Assembly (NCBI GenBank): GCA_964384465.1
Contig: CAYLLT010000009.1
Location: forward strand, 1-64,000
Length of the DNA: 64,000 bases
Reading direction: 5' to 3'
From: CAYLLT01 sp964384465
GTDB lineage: Bacteria; Planctomycetota; Phycisphaerae; UBA1845; PWPN01
Shown: piece by piece, positions 41,598 through 50,188 of the stretch
How positions within the stretch are numbered: the first letter of the stretch is position 1
Layout: each line of letters opens with the position of its first letter
Notes under the pieces: model-generated
Databases searched by the model: none
Seen by the model: the letters and a program-made list of their open reading frames with translations, nothing else
Told to the model about the DNA's origin: nothing
Translations under genes and position numbers: made by a program

Positions 41598-41931
41598 TGC
41601 TGACAGTCGTGCCCGGGCCGGGCGGGTCCGGCGCGGCAAGAACCGTTTCAGCTCAAATCCCGTAATAACCAATGCATGACGGTGTGAAGGCAGGGGAGCC
41701 CGCCGAGCGGTCCTCGTGTTCCAAGTTATTATTGCTGCCGTCATTAACGGCCGATATTATGGCGTGGGGCGGCGGTATGCGCTCCGCTAGTTAAAGCAGC
41801 AGTGGAATATCGGCGCGTTTCGCTGCGGCCGACCGGGACGGAGTCTGCCGATTTGGGCAGTCTTTTGGCCGGGCGATGCAAGTCACTTCGATTTGATCGC
41901 GTTGTCTTGAGGCTCTTCAAAGGTATCTCGC
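41598..41931 (+). promoter_or_regulatory. Leader region of the polysaccharide operon, with ops-like sequence
   Basis: This 334-bp gap has no gene. The best promoter candidate is TTGCTG (41732-41737) and TATTAT (41755-41760) with a 17-bp spacer. GGCGGTA at 41771-41777 lies just after the predicted start. It equals the first seven bases of the ops recruitment element (GGCGGTAGCGT) of RfaH, but the rest does not match exactly (TGCGCT). A NusG paralogue encoded immediately upstream makes a pause or recruitment site here plausible. No T-run terminator is visible. Confidence 0.35.
41732..41760 (+). promoter_or_regulatory. Candidate sigma-70-type promoter for the polysaccharide operon
   Basis: TTGCTG at 41732-41737 and TATTAT at 41755-41760, 17 bp apart, in the AT-richest part of the leader. 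The predicted start lies near 41767, giving a leader of about 165 bases before the TTG at 41932. Sequence match only. Confidence 0.35.
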
Positions 41932-43053
41932 TTGCCGCTGATCGGACATGGCATGGTTGGACTCGCGATGGGGACGGCCACGGCGGCCGATCCGCGCAGT
42001 CGGGTAGTGAAAAAATGCTGGATCGGGCTGGCCGTATTCCTGGCATACCTGCCGGATTTCCTGGAGTGGGTCGGCCGGTCGATGGGGCTGGAGATGACGC
42101 GTTCCGCTCCCGCATCGCTATTTGTGGTAGCGATCTGCATTGCCGTGCTCCTGCCGGCGATGCGGCTGACGGGGGAAAAGAGCGCGGTCATTCTGGTAGT
42201 CGGCGCGGCGGCCGTCCTGTCGCATCTGCTCATGGACATGATTCATGGCGGGATTCCGCTGTGGTGGCCGGTGTCCAGCCGGAAAGTGGGGCCGGACTGG
42301 CTGCACCTGGGGCCGTCGCGCGGAGTAGAATGCTTCCGCCGAGAGCTTGTGCTGTTCGGCGGAACACTGGCGGTCGGATTGGCCATCGGCATTGCTCGAT
42401 GTCGGCCGGGCGCATATTGGTGCGCGATCGTTGGCGGCCTCGTGGGACTCGCCTGGGCTGCAAGCTGGCTGGATCGTCCGGTATTCGTACTGGCAGGTAT
42501 CGGCGGCCTCGCAGCGGCGGGGTTGATCGTTTGCCGGACGCTGGTCGGTCTGCCGTGGCTCTGGCACGCTGTACCACTGCTGCCGTTGCTGTTTATTGCG
42601 GGTTCACACCTCTATATCGGACGGGAGGTCCGATTGGGCGATGAGTTCTGGATGCACGAGGAGTACAGACCGGCACTCGTGCATTACAACCGCAGCCGCC
42701 GTTTCATCTCGGTGAGCGGTGAATCGTGCGCGACGCTTTACAAGATCGGATACTGTCACTGGATGATGGGGGATGAGGCAGAGGCGCACCGGTTTTATCT
42801 GCTCGGGGTCGAGAAGTTTCCAGAGTATTCTTGCTTTTACGAGGGCCTGGCGGAGGTGTGTCTGTTCGCCAAGAATCCCGTATTGAATCGTCCGCAGGAG
42901 GTCTTTGCGTTGACTGACAAACTGGTGGCTACGGCCAGTGGAACGTGGGAAGCAAGAGTCGCTGCCCGGCTGGTGGCCAAGGCGCGACAGGTGTTAGGAT
43001 TGCCGCGGAATGAAACGCAACCCGCGGCCGCGGAGAGCACCGTCTCCGGCTGA
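41932..43053 (+). CDS. Multi-pass membrane protein, DUF457 domain with TPR-like tail
   Basis: A 373-residue protein. The N-terminal half is a DUF457-like (putative inner-membrane metal-dependent hydrolase) domain. HGMVGLAMGTA, FLAYLPDFLEW and VLSHLLMDMIHGGIPLWWP supply His and Asp residues next to several transmembrane helices. A cytoplasmic or periplasmic C-terminal part of about 130 residues is helical and TPR-like (EEYRPALVHYNRSRRF, YKIGYCHWMMGDEAEAHRFYLLGVEKFP). The start is TTG at 41932 with AAAGGT 6-7 bases upstream; this keeps the HGMVG histidine. It is first in the operon after the NusG paralogue. The function in the polysaccharide pathway is not known. Confidence 0.78.
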   Translation: MPLIGHGMVGLAMGTATAADPRSRVVKKCWIGLAVFLAYLPDFLEWVGRSMGLEMTRSAPASLFVVAICIAVLLPAMRLTGEKSAVILVVGAAAVLSHLLMDMIHGGIPLWWPVSSRKVGPDWLHLGPSRGVECFRRELVLFGGTLAVGLAIGIARCRPGAYWCAIVGGLVGLAWAASWLDRPVFVLAGIGGLAAAGLIVCRTLVGLPWLWHAVPLLPLLFIAGSHLYIGREVRLGDEFWMHEEYRPALVHYNRSRRFISVSGESCATLYKIGYCHWMMGDEAEAHRFYLLGVEKFPEYSCFYEGLAEVCLFAKNPVLNRPQEVFALTDKLVATASGTWEARVAARLVAKARQVLGLPRNETQPAAAESTVSG

Positions 43054-43073
43054 CAATGACGAGATAGAAATCC

Positions 43074-44024
43074 ATGCAACACGCTGTGGTAACCGGCGCG
43101 GCGGGCTTTATCGGCTCGCATTTCTGCGAGGCGTTGCTGGCGGGGGGCTGGCGAGTGACCGGCATGGACGCGTTCGACACGTTCTATGACCCGGCGGTGA
43201 AGCGCCGGAACGTCGCCCAATGCTTGAAGCACGAGCGGTTCGCGCTGCGCGAGGCGGATATCCGCGATGCGGCGGCGGTCGATCGCGTGCTGGGCGGCGG
43301 CGTCGATGCGATCGTGCACCTGGCCGCGCGGGCGGGCGTTCGGCCCTCCATCGAGCAGCCGCTGTTGTATCAGGATGTGAACGTGCACGGCACGGGCGTG
43401 CTGCTGGAGGCGGCCCGCAAGTTCAACATCCCGCGTTTTATTTTCGCCAGTAGCTCGAGCGTGTACGGCAACAACCGGAAGGTGCCGTTCGCCGAATCGG
43501 ACAACGTGGATTTCCCCATTTCGCCCTACGCCGCGACGAAGAAGGCGGGCGAACTGCTCGGTTACACATACCACCACCTCTTCGGGATCAACGTGAGCTG
43601 CCTGCGGTTCTTCACCGTCTACGGCCCGCGGCAGCGGCCGGACCTGGCGATTCATAAGTTCGCGCGGCTGATCGAAGCGGGCAAACCCGTGCCGATGTTC
43701 GGGGACGGCAGCATGATGCGGGACTATACCTATATCGACGACATCGTGGCCGGGGTCATGGCGGCGCTGGAGCGCTGCAACGGCTACAAGATCTACAACC
43801 TGGGTAACGCCAGCCCCGTTTCGCTGAGCGACCTGATCGCCGCCATCGAGCACGCGCTGGGCAAGAAGGCGACGATTCAAAAATTGCCGCCGCAACCCGG
43901 CGACGTCGATCGCACCTTCGCCGACATCACACTCGCTCAAACGGAACTGGGATATTCGCCGCGAACAGAGTTTCGCGCCGGCCTGGCCGAATTCGTCAAG
44001 TGGCTGCGCCGGCAACAGGATTGA
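43074..44024 (+). CDS. NAD-dependent nucleotide-sugar epimerase (UDP-glucuronate 4-epimerase-like)
   Basis: A 316-residue extended SDR. The motif TGAAGFIGSHFCEALLAGGW opens the protein. MDAFDTFYDPAVKRRNV resembles UDP-glucuronate 4-epimerases. The catalytic Ser/Tyr/Lys lie in ASSSSVYGNN and SPYAATKKAGE. LRFFTVYGPRQRPDLAIHKF and YNLGNASPVSLSDLI follow. Such an enzyme would supply UDP-galacturonate or a related sugar to the polymer; the exact substrate is uncertain. It lies 20 bp after the DUF457 gene and 7 bp before wzx. Confidence 0.9.
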   Translation: MQHAVVTGAAGFIGSHFCEALLAGGWRVTGMDAFDTFYDPAVKRRNVAQCLKHERFALREADIRDAAAVDRVLGGGVDAIVHLAARAGVRPSIEQPLLYQDVNVHGTGVLLEAARKFNIPRFIFASSSSVYGNNRKVPFAESDNVDFPISPYAATKKAGELLGYTYHHLFGINVSCLRFFTVYGPRQRPDLAIHKFARLIEAGKPVPMFGDGSMMRDYTYIDDIVAGVMAALERCNGYKIYNLGNASPVSLSDLIAAIEHALGKKATIQKLPPQPGDVDRTFADITLAQTELGYSPRTEFRAGLAEFVKWLRRQQD

Positions 44025-44031
44025 AGCCCGG

Positions 44032-45594
44032 ATGTCCGAAGAACCCGCCGTCATGAGCTATGCCCCGCAGGATGCGGGATTCAAGCGCCCCGTCAGCCGG
44101 CGGAGGGCGACGCTGTGGAACGCCGTCTTTTCCTACGGCTGGCTGCTGATGGTGTTCGTGCGGAACCTGGCGCTGGTTCCGCTTTACCTGCGGTTCATCA
44201 GTAACACGGAGTTCGGCGGGTGGACGGCGACCGGCGGGGTGCTCGGTTACATCATGAGCGACTTCGGCGTGCTGGCGGTGCTCGGCCAGCAATCGGCGGC
44301 GGCTTACGGTGGGGGGGATCGTGTGCGCCTTCAGCGGCTGGTGGGGACGGGCTTGGCGATCACGCTGATCCTCTCGGTCATCGTGACGCTCATCGGTTCC
44401 GCCATCTGTCCGTTCATCCCGGGCTGGGTACACCTCGGCGGCGAGGAGGCGACGCGGCTCAAACACGCGCTCCTGATCGTGGCGCTGTCGAACGGATTGA
44501 ACCTGCTGGTCATGGCGTTTCAGATTGTTCTGCGAAGCCTTCAGCGGCCGTTCGTGCCGGGATTGATGCGGGTCGGAGCCGAAGCGGCAGGTTTGGGCCT
44601 GACCGCGTGGCTGGTATGGATCGGGTGGGGCCTTTACGGCATTGCCGCGGGGCTGGCCTTTCGGACAGCGGCGATGCTGGCGGGGACGGTGCTGTGCTTC
44701 GGCTGGGTTTGGTATCACGAGTTGTCGCTGCACCTGCACTGGGCATGGGATGAAATTGCGGGCCTATGGCGTTTATCCGCATCCCAGTTTCTGACCTCGC
44801 TGGCCAACCTGCTGCGGACGGACATCGACAAACTCATCGTCGGCGTGATCATGGGGCCGGCGATCGCGCTCGTGTACACCTTGACGGTGCGGGCGCACGA
44901 CATGGTGCGAATGCTGGTGGATTATCTGGGGATCTCGACGATTCCGTCGCTATCGCATCTGCATGGCGAGCAGCGCAGCGAACGTTTCGGGCAGATTGTT
45001 CTCGTGCTGGCCCGCGTGCTGATCACGTGTGCGGTGGGGGGGATGATCGGGGTGCTGGTGTTCAACCGCTGGTTCATGACCCTGTGGGTCGGCGCGGACC
45101 AGTTTGGCGGCATGAGCCTGACGGCCATCATGTGTGTGTATGGCGTGCTCTACTTCGTCTGGCACATCATCTACATCAGCCTCCAGGCGATGGGCGAATT
45201 TCCGAAGATGTCCCGGCTGGTGTGGATCGAACTGGGGCTGAGGATTCCGCTGGCGGTCCTGCTGATCTGGGCGTTTGGGCTGGTAGGGGCGCCGGTGGCG
45301 GCGGTGGTGGCAATTACGGCAGGGATCTTATGGGGTTTCCGGCGGGTATTTGGTGAACTGTTGCGGCTCGATCGAGGTGAACTGGGGCGCGTGGCGGGCG
45401 ACCTGCTGAGCGTGGCGGCGGCGCCGATCGTAGCGGGGCTGATCTTCTGGCGGCTACCAAAAGCCGCGGGCTGGCTCGGCTTCACCTTTGAAGTGGCCGG
45501 TTTCGTTGTGGTCAGCGCCGCACTGATTGCGGTGTTGAAGCCGGCGTTGATGCGGAATTTGTTGAAGCGAACGCCGATCGCGGCGGGGGCGTAA
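44032..45594 (+). CDS. wzx: Oligosaccharide-unit flippase (Wzx/MOP superfamily)
   Basis: A 520-residue multi-pass membrane protein with about 12-14 helices and the pattern of polysaccharide flippases. LWNAVFSYGWLLMVFVRNLALVPLYLRFI, DFGVLAVLGQQSAAAYGG and LRTDIDKLIVGVIMGPAIALVYTLTVRAHDMVRML are typical. It would move undecaprenyl-linked repeat units across the inner membrane. It starts 7 bp after the epimerase gene and is close to the Gmd gene. Confidence 0.88.
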   Translation: MSEEPAVMSYAPQDAGFKRPVSRRRATLWNAVFSYGWLLMVFVRNLALVPLYLRFISNTEFGGWTATGGVLGYIMSDFGVLAVLGQQSAAAYGGGDRVRLQRLVGTGLAITLILSVIVTLIGSAICPFIPGWVHLGGEEATRLKHALLIVALSNGLNLLVMAFQIVLRSLQRPFVPGLMRVGAEAAGLGLTAWLVWIGWGLYGIAAGLAFRTAAMLAGTVLCFGWVWYHELSLHLHWAWDEIAGLWRLSASQFLTSLANLLRTDIDKLIVGVIMGPAIALVYTLTVRAHDMVRMLVDYLGISTIPSLSHLHGEQRSERFGQIVLVLARVLITCAVGGMIGVLVFNRWFMTLWVGADQFGGMSLTAIMCVYGVLYFVWHIIYISLQAMGEFPKMSRLVWIELGLRIPLAVLLIWAFGLVGAPVAAVVAITAGILWGFRRVFGELLRLDRGELGRVAGDLLSVAAAPIVAGLIFWRLPKAAGWLGFTFEVAGFVVVSAALIAVLKPALMRNLLKRTPIAAGA

Positions 45595-45619
45595 GCGTCA
45601 TGCAAATCGCTCGACACGC

Positions 45620-46783
45620 GTGCGGAGGCATTTCCTGAAAAAAGCACTAATTACAGGTATCACCGGCCAGGACGGCTCCTATCTGGCGGAGTGGCTGCTC
45701 TCGAAGGACTACGAAGTCCACGGGATCATCCGCCGGGCGAGCAGCTTCAACACGCAGAGGATCGATCACATTTACGTCGATCCGCATACGCCCGGCGCGC
45801 GGCTGTTCCTTCATTACGGCGACCTCTCCGATTCGGGTGTCATCAGCGAGATCATCTGGAACATTCAGCCGGACGAGATATACCATCTCGGAGCGCAGTC
45901 GCACGTCCGCATCTCGTTTGAGGAACCGGAGTTCACCGGCAACGTGACGGGGATGAGCACGACGCGGCTGCTGGAGGCGATCCGCCGCAGCCGGACGAAG
46001 ACGCGGTTCTACCAGGCGTCATCGTCGGAGATTTTCGGCGAGTCGCCGCCGCCGCAGAACGAGACGACCGAATTTCGCCCCCGCAGCCCGTATGGCGTGG
46101 CCAAGCTTTACGCGCACTGGATGACCGCGAATTACCGGCAGGCGTACGGGCTGTTCGCCTGCAACGGGATTCTGTTCAATCATGAGAGCCCGCGGCGGGG
46201 CGAAACCTTCGTGACCCGGAAGATCACGCGGGCGATCGCGGGCATCCTGCGCGGCACACAGAAGCATCTGTACATCGGAAATCTCGACGCCCGGCGCGAC
46301 TGGGGCTTTGCGCCCGAGTATGTCGAAGCCATGTGGCTCATGCTTCAGCAGGAGCAGCCGGATGATTACGTGATCGGGACGGGGCAGAGCCATGCCGTGC
46401 GCGAGTACGTCGAGCGGGCGTTAAGTTATGTGGGCGTCGAGATCGAGTGGCGGGGTCAGGGCGTTGATGAGCGCGGCGTCGTTGGTAGTGTTACACCGAG
46501 CTGGCATGAGGCGCTCAAACCCGGCCAGGCGGTGGTCGTGATCGATCCGAGATATTTCCGGCCGGCTGAAGTGGATGTTCTACAGGCGGACATCACCAAA
46601 GCGAAACAGCATCTCGGATGGGAGCCGCGGACGAGCTTTGCCGAACTGATCAAGATCATGTGCGATTACGACATGAAGCTGGCCGGACTGGAGCCGCCGG
46701 GAGAGGGGATCGCGCTCTCCAAACGGAAGGGCTTCGGTTACACCAATCACGATCTGACGTTCGATGGCAGAAGATCAATTTAG
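45620..46783 (+). CDS. gmd: GDP-mannose 4,6-dehydratase
   Basis: An enzyme of about 387 residues that converts GDP-D-mannose to GDP-4-keto-6-deoxy-D-mannose, the precursor of fucose, rhamnose and related 6-deoxysugars. Motifs are KALITGITGQDGSYLAEWLL, SSSEIFGE and SPYGVAKLYAHWMTANYRQ with the YxxxK pair, plus GNLDARRDWGFAPEYVEAMW. The GTG at 45620 is the conventional start. However, a GGAGG at 45624-45628 lies 6 bases before a CTG at 45635 that would begin the protein at Met-Lys-Lys-Ala-Leu-Ile-Thr-Gly, the usual family start. It overlaps the YdjC gene by 20 bases. No reductase that would use the product is seen nearby. Confidence 0.93.
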   Translation: MRRHFLKKALITGITGQDGSYLAEWLLSKDYEVHGIIRRASSFNTQRIDHIYVDPHTPGARLFLHYGDLSDSGVISEIIWNIQPDEIYHLGAQSHVRISFEEPEFTGNVTGMSTTRLLEAIRRSRTKTRFYQASSSEIFGESPPPQNETTEFRPRSPYGVAKLYAHWMTANYRQAYGLFACNGILFNHESPRRGETFVTRKITRAIAGILRGTQKHLYIGNLDARRDWGFAPEYVEAMWLMLQQEQPDDYVIGTGQSHAVREYVERALSYVGVEIEWRGQGVDERGVVGSVTPSWHEALKPGQAVVVIDPRYFRPAEVDVLQADITKAKQHLGWEPRTSFAELIKIMCDYDMKLAGLEPPGEGIALSKRKGFGYTNHDLTFDGRRSI

Positions 46784-47636
46784 CCGGCCCCGCAGAATCA
46801 TCATCAATGCCGATGATTTCGGCTATTCGTCGGCGATCAACCGGGCGATCCTCACCGCGTTTCAGGAGGGACTCATCTCCAGCACAACGATCATGGCCAA
46901 TATGCCGGGGTTTGAAGAAGCCTGTGCGATGGCGAAGCAGCACGACCTTAACAGGAAGATCGGCGTGCATCTGAATCTGACCGAAGGGCCGCCGCTGACC
47001 CACGGTATTCGCCGATGCCCGCGTTTCTGCGATGCCGATGGGCGATTCCGCGAATCCGGCTTGAAGCGGCCCATCTTTCGGCTATCCACAGCGGAGAAGG
47101 CCGCGGTGGAGGAAGAGCTGAGATCGCAGATTCAGCACGTCATCGACGGCGGCATCCAACCGACGCATTTCGATTCGCACCATCACGTGCATACGGAATG
47201 GCCGATCGGGGCGATCGTGATCCGGCTAGCGAAACAGTTCGGCGTGCCGGCCGTGCGGTTGTCGGCGAACTTTCGCCGGAACGCATCGCTTCTGAAGCGC
47301 GTCTACAAGGCGATGTACAACCGGCGGGTGGCGCGGCATGGGCTGGCGAAGACGCGGTATTTCGGAGCGCTCGCGGATTTTGAATGTGTCGCGGGAAAGA
47401 CGGGAGATGTGGAGGCGATGGTGCATCCGAAAACGGGCAGCAATGGCGAGATCGTGGACATAGTGATTCGGGACGATTTTGCGGGATTTGTGCACAGACT
47501 CGGGATTCAGGAGTCGCTGTGCGGTTACGCCGTGTATGGGTATGAGATTGTTTCGCATATGGAGTGCGTCGCCAGCGGCGGCGCTTTGGCTGGCAGCGAG
47601 GACGCTTCGGGCAGAGAAAAGACTTTCCGGCGTTAG
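46764..47636 (+). CDS. YdjC/ChbG-family carbohydrate deacetylase with repeat-encoded C-terminus
   Basis: A 290-residue protein. The family motifs are present: NADDFGYSSAINRAI with the metal-binding Asp, KIGVHLNLTEG, and PTHFDSHHHVHTEW with metal-binding histidines. Members deacetylate diacetylchitobiose or hopanoid sugars (ChbG, HpnK). Here it probably modifies a polymer or lipid-linked sugar. The last about 26 residues (from MECVASGGALAGSEDASG) are encoded by the repeat element at 47558-47692 and look foreign to the domain. The domain proper ends near CGYAVYGYEIVS. It overlaps gmd. Confidence 0.85.
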   Translation: MAEDQFSRPRRIIINADDFGYSSAINRAILTAFQEGLISSTTIMANMPGFEEACAMAKQHDLNRKIGVHLNLTEGPPLTHGIRRCPRFCDADGRFRESGLKRPIFRLSTAEKAAVEEELRSQIQHVIDGGIQPTHFDSHHHVHTEWPIGAIVIRLAKQFGVPAVRLSANFRRNASLLKRVYKAMYNRRVARHGLAKTRYFGALADFECVAGKTGDVEAMVHPKTGSNGEIVDIVIRDDFAGFVHRLGIQESLCGYAVYGYEIVSHMECVASGGALAGSEDASGREKTFRR

Positions 47637-47692
47637 AGTCGCAAAGCGGCCCGCGCAAAGCCAAAGCGGCGTCGCGGCCGCCGCACTCCATA
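47558..47692. repeat. Palindromic element that overlaps the end of the YdjC gene
   Basis: The left arm (from 47558, TATGGAGTGCGTCGCCAGCG) is identical for 34 bp to the inner left arm at 40753. The right arm 47660-47692 is complementary and ends CCGCACTCCATA. Both copies are in the same orientation and share a GACTTTCCGGCGT-like middle. The stop codon of the YdjC gene is inside. The glycosyltransferase start lies 27 bp beyond its end. Confidence 0.82.
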
Positions 47693-47718
47693 AAGGCAGA
47701 CTTCCCGTTTACTCCCCA

Positions 47719-48981
47719 ATGCGTTGTGTGAAGAAATACCTCGGGGTTTTTGCTACGCATCCGATTCAATACTCGGTGCCGCTCTGGCGAAAGCTGGCGG
47801 CGCGGGATGATGTACGCGTACACGTCTGGTATGCGAACGATTTCTCGCTACGGCCGACGGTGGACCGGGAGTTCGGCATCCCGGTGAAGTGGGATGTGCC
47901 GCTGCTGGAGGGGTATCCCAGTTCGTTCATGAAGAATGTCGCGCGAAAGCCGGGGACCGCGCATGGGTTCTGGTGCGTGAACTGTCCGGAGATCGCGGGG
48001 ATCATCCGCGACGAACCGCTGGATGCGATTCTGATAGCGGGATATTCGCGATATTTCGAGTGGCAGGTGCTGCGGGCGGCGCGACGCAAGCGCATCCCGG
48101 TGATGCTCCGCGGCGATTCACGCGAGGGGGCGGGCGTCCGCAAGCGCTGGCTGTTCGAGACGACGCGCTGGTGCATTCTGCGGTATCTCGTCTATGACCG
48201 CATGGCGATCGGCCTGGCCGTGGGGCAGTACATGCGGCGGCACTTCGCGCGGCACGGGCTGGCGGACTCGCAAATCGTCATGAGTCCGCACTGCATTGAC
48301 GACGATCTGTTTGAGGGGCAGCGGCGGACGTTCGGGCCGATGCGCGATCAGATTCGCGACGAGCTGGGGATTCCGCGCGACGCCTTCGTGGTGCTGTTCT
48401 GCGCTAAGTTTGTGCCGGTCAAGCAGCCGCTGCTGCTGCCGGAGGCGATGTCGCACATGCGGAACCGCAAGCAGGCGTGGGCGATCGTGGTCGGCGAAGG
48501 CGAGATGCGGCCGCAGATCGAGGGAGCGTATCGTTCGGCCATCGGCGATCGGGCGAAGCTCGTCGGGTTCATCAACCAGAGCCGGCTGGGACGCTATTAT
48601 GCGGCCAGCGATGTCTTCGCGATGACGTCGCACAAGGAGACGTGGGGGCTGGTGATCAATGAGGCGATGATCATGGGCACGCCGGTGGTGATGTCCAATA
48701 AGCTCGGCTGCCGCGAGGACCTGCTGGTCGAAGGCAAGACGGCCATAAGTTTCCCCTTCGATCAGCCGGCGGCGCTCGCGGCTGTGCTGGACCGGCTGAT
48801 GGAGAATCCAGAGTTGCGAGCGCAACTTTCCGCCGGCGCTCGCGAGCACATTCGGATGTACAGCCCAGACGCGGCGGTGGAGGGAATCGTCGAGGGCATG
48901 CGCCGCGCGTGCAAGGGTCCGTGGCCGGCGGGCACGCCATCCCCAGCGAGACGCGCACTTCCGGAGGGGGCGTCGGCCTGA
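47719..48981 (+). CDS. GT4-family glycosyltransferase (HPIQY type), first of a tandem pair
   Basis: A 420-residue GT-B enzyme. The N-terminus KKYLGVFATHPIQYSVPLWRKL defines the HPIQY type. VLFCAKFVPVKQPLLLPEAM and the C-terminal KETWGLVINEAMIMGTPVVMSNKLGC carry the E-x7-E nucleotide-sugar site. ATG 47719 was chosen because upstream residues are encoded by the palindrome. It starts 82 bp after the YdjC stop. The next gene encodes a relative with the same N-terminal motif, suggesting duplication. Donor and acceptor are unknown. Confidence 0.87.
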   Translation: MRCVKKYLGVFATHPIQYSVPLWRKLAARDDVRVHVWYANDFSLRPTVDREFGIPVKWDVPLLEGYPSSFMKNVARKPGTAHGFWCVNCPEIAGIIRDEPLDAILIAGYSRYFEWQVLRAARRKRIPVMLRGDSREGAGVRKRWLFETTRWCILRYLVYDRMAIGLAVGQYMRRHFARHGLADSQIVMSPHCIDDDLFEGQRRTFGPMRDQIRDELGIPRDAFVVLFCAKFVPVKQPLLLPEAMSHMRNRKQAWAIVVGEGEMRPQIEGAYRSAIGDRAKLVGFINQSRLGRYYAASDVFAMTSHKETWGLVINEAMIMGTPVVMSNKLGCREDLLVEGKTAISFPFDQPAALAAVLDRLMENPELRAQLSAGAREHIRMYSPDAAVEGIVEGMRRACKGPWPAGTPSPARRALPEGASA

Positions 48982-48991
48982 ATGCCCGACC

Positions 48992-50188
48992 ATGAAGATC
49001 GCCTGTTTCGTTTCGCATCCGATCCAGTATTTTGCACCCTTATGGAAGGAAGTGTCCCGCCGGCCGGGCGTCGAGTTGAAGGTGTTCTATTACAGCCAGC
49101 ACGCGCTGCGGGGATCGCGCGATCCCGAATTCGGAATCAACCTGGCATGGGACATCGATCTGCTCGACGGCTATGCGTACGAATTCCTGCCGCGGCAGTG
49201 GCCGACAACGGACCCGAACGATTACAGCCAGAAGGGCCTGAACAAGCATCTCGTGCGGAGGCTTCGCGAGGGATGGGATATCGCGTACGTGTGCGGCTAC
49301 ATGCACCTGAACAACTGGTTGATCGCGGCGGCGTGCGGTTGGCTCGGCATCCCGCTGCTGTGCCAGAACGACGTGAGCCTGCTGACCGAGCGGGACAAGA
49401 ACAGGCTCAAGCTGCTGGTCAAGCAGCTCATCGTACGCGGGTTCTTTCGCACATGCAGCGGGTTCCTGGCGGTGGGGGACCACAGCCGTGATTATTTCAT
49501 GCACTACGGTGCTTCCGCGAGAACGATTCACTTCTGCCCGTATGTCGTGGATGTCGAGCGGTTCCGGCGGACGGCGGAGTCGGCCACGGCGGCACAGCGG
49601 GAGGAAGTCCTGAAGAAATACGCCATACCGGCGAACAAACGGCTGGTGCTGTTTTCCGGCAAGCTTATTCCACGGAAGCGGCCGTTGGATCTGGTCGCGG
49701 CCCTGATGCGGCTTGGCCGGGACGATGTCGTCGGGGTGTTCATCGGTGAGGGAGAACTGCGCAGCGAGATCGAGCGGCTGGGGAAGGATCGAGTGGTCGT
49801 GACGGGGTTTGTGAACCAGCGGGAGATACCGTTGCTGCTGAGTCTGGGAACGCTGCTGGTGCTGCCGTCATCCTATGAAGCGTACGGGATCGCGGTGACC
49901 GAGGCGCTGAGTCTGGGCGTGCCGGCGGTGGTGAGCGATCGGTGCGGGTGTTACGGGCCGAACGGCATACTCCGCGACGGCGAGACAGGTCTGCTCTACT
50001 CCTGCGGCAACGTCGAACAGTTGGCACAGCGAATCAACTATATGCTGAACAACGATGAACTGCGTGAACGCATGGGCCGGCGGGGACGCGAAATCTCGGA
50101 GAACATGTCGCCGGCGGCTGTAGCGGACACGCTCGTGGAGGCGGCGGAACAGGCGGCGAAAACCTCACGCCGGGCGAGATTGAGATGA
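48992..50188 (+). CDS. GT4-family glycosyltransferase (HPIQY type), second of a tandem pair
   Basis: A 398-residue enzyme. MKIACFVSHPIQYFAPLWKEVSRRPGVELKVFYYS aligns with the preceding protein. LVLFSGKLIPRKRPLDLVAAL and the SYEAYGIAVTEALSLGVPAVVSDRCGCYGPNGI region form the donor site. It starts 10 bp after its neighbour and overlaps the methyltransferase gene by 4 bases. Divergence between the pair is high, so the duplication is old. Confidence 0.87.
   Translation: MKIACFVSHPIQYFAPLWKEVSRRPGVELKVFYYSQHALRGSRDPEFGINLAWDIDLLDGYAYEFLPRQWPTTDPNDYSQKGLNKHLVRRLREGWDIAYVCGYMHLNNWLIAAACGWLGIPLLCQNDVSLLTERDKNRLKLLVKQLIVRGFFRTCSGFLAVGDHSRDYFMHYGASARTIHFCPYVVDVERFRRTAESATAAQREEVLKKYAIPANKRLVLFSGKLIPRKRPLDLVAALMRLGRDDVVGVFIGEGELRSEIERLGKDRVVVTGFVNQREIPLLLSLGTLLVLPSSYEAYGIAVTEALSLGVPAVVSDRCGCYGPNGILRDGETGLLYSCGNVEQLAQRINYMLNNDELRERMGRRGREISENMSPAAVADTLVEAAEQAAKTSRRARLR

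Noticed and set aside
41771..41777. True ops element
   Set aside because: Only seven bases match and the conserved downstream bases differ, so it is reported only as a weak finding.
42837..44054. A 405-codon minus-strand frame
   Set aside because: It is antisense to the epimerase gene, whose motifs are complete.
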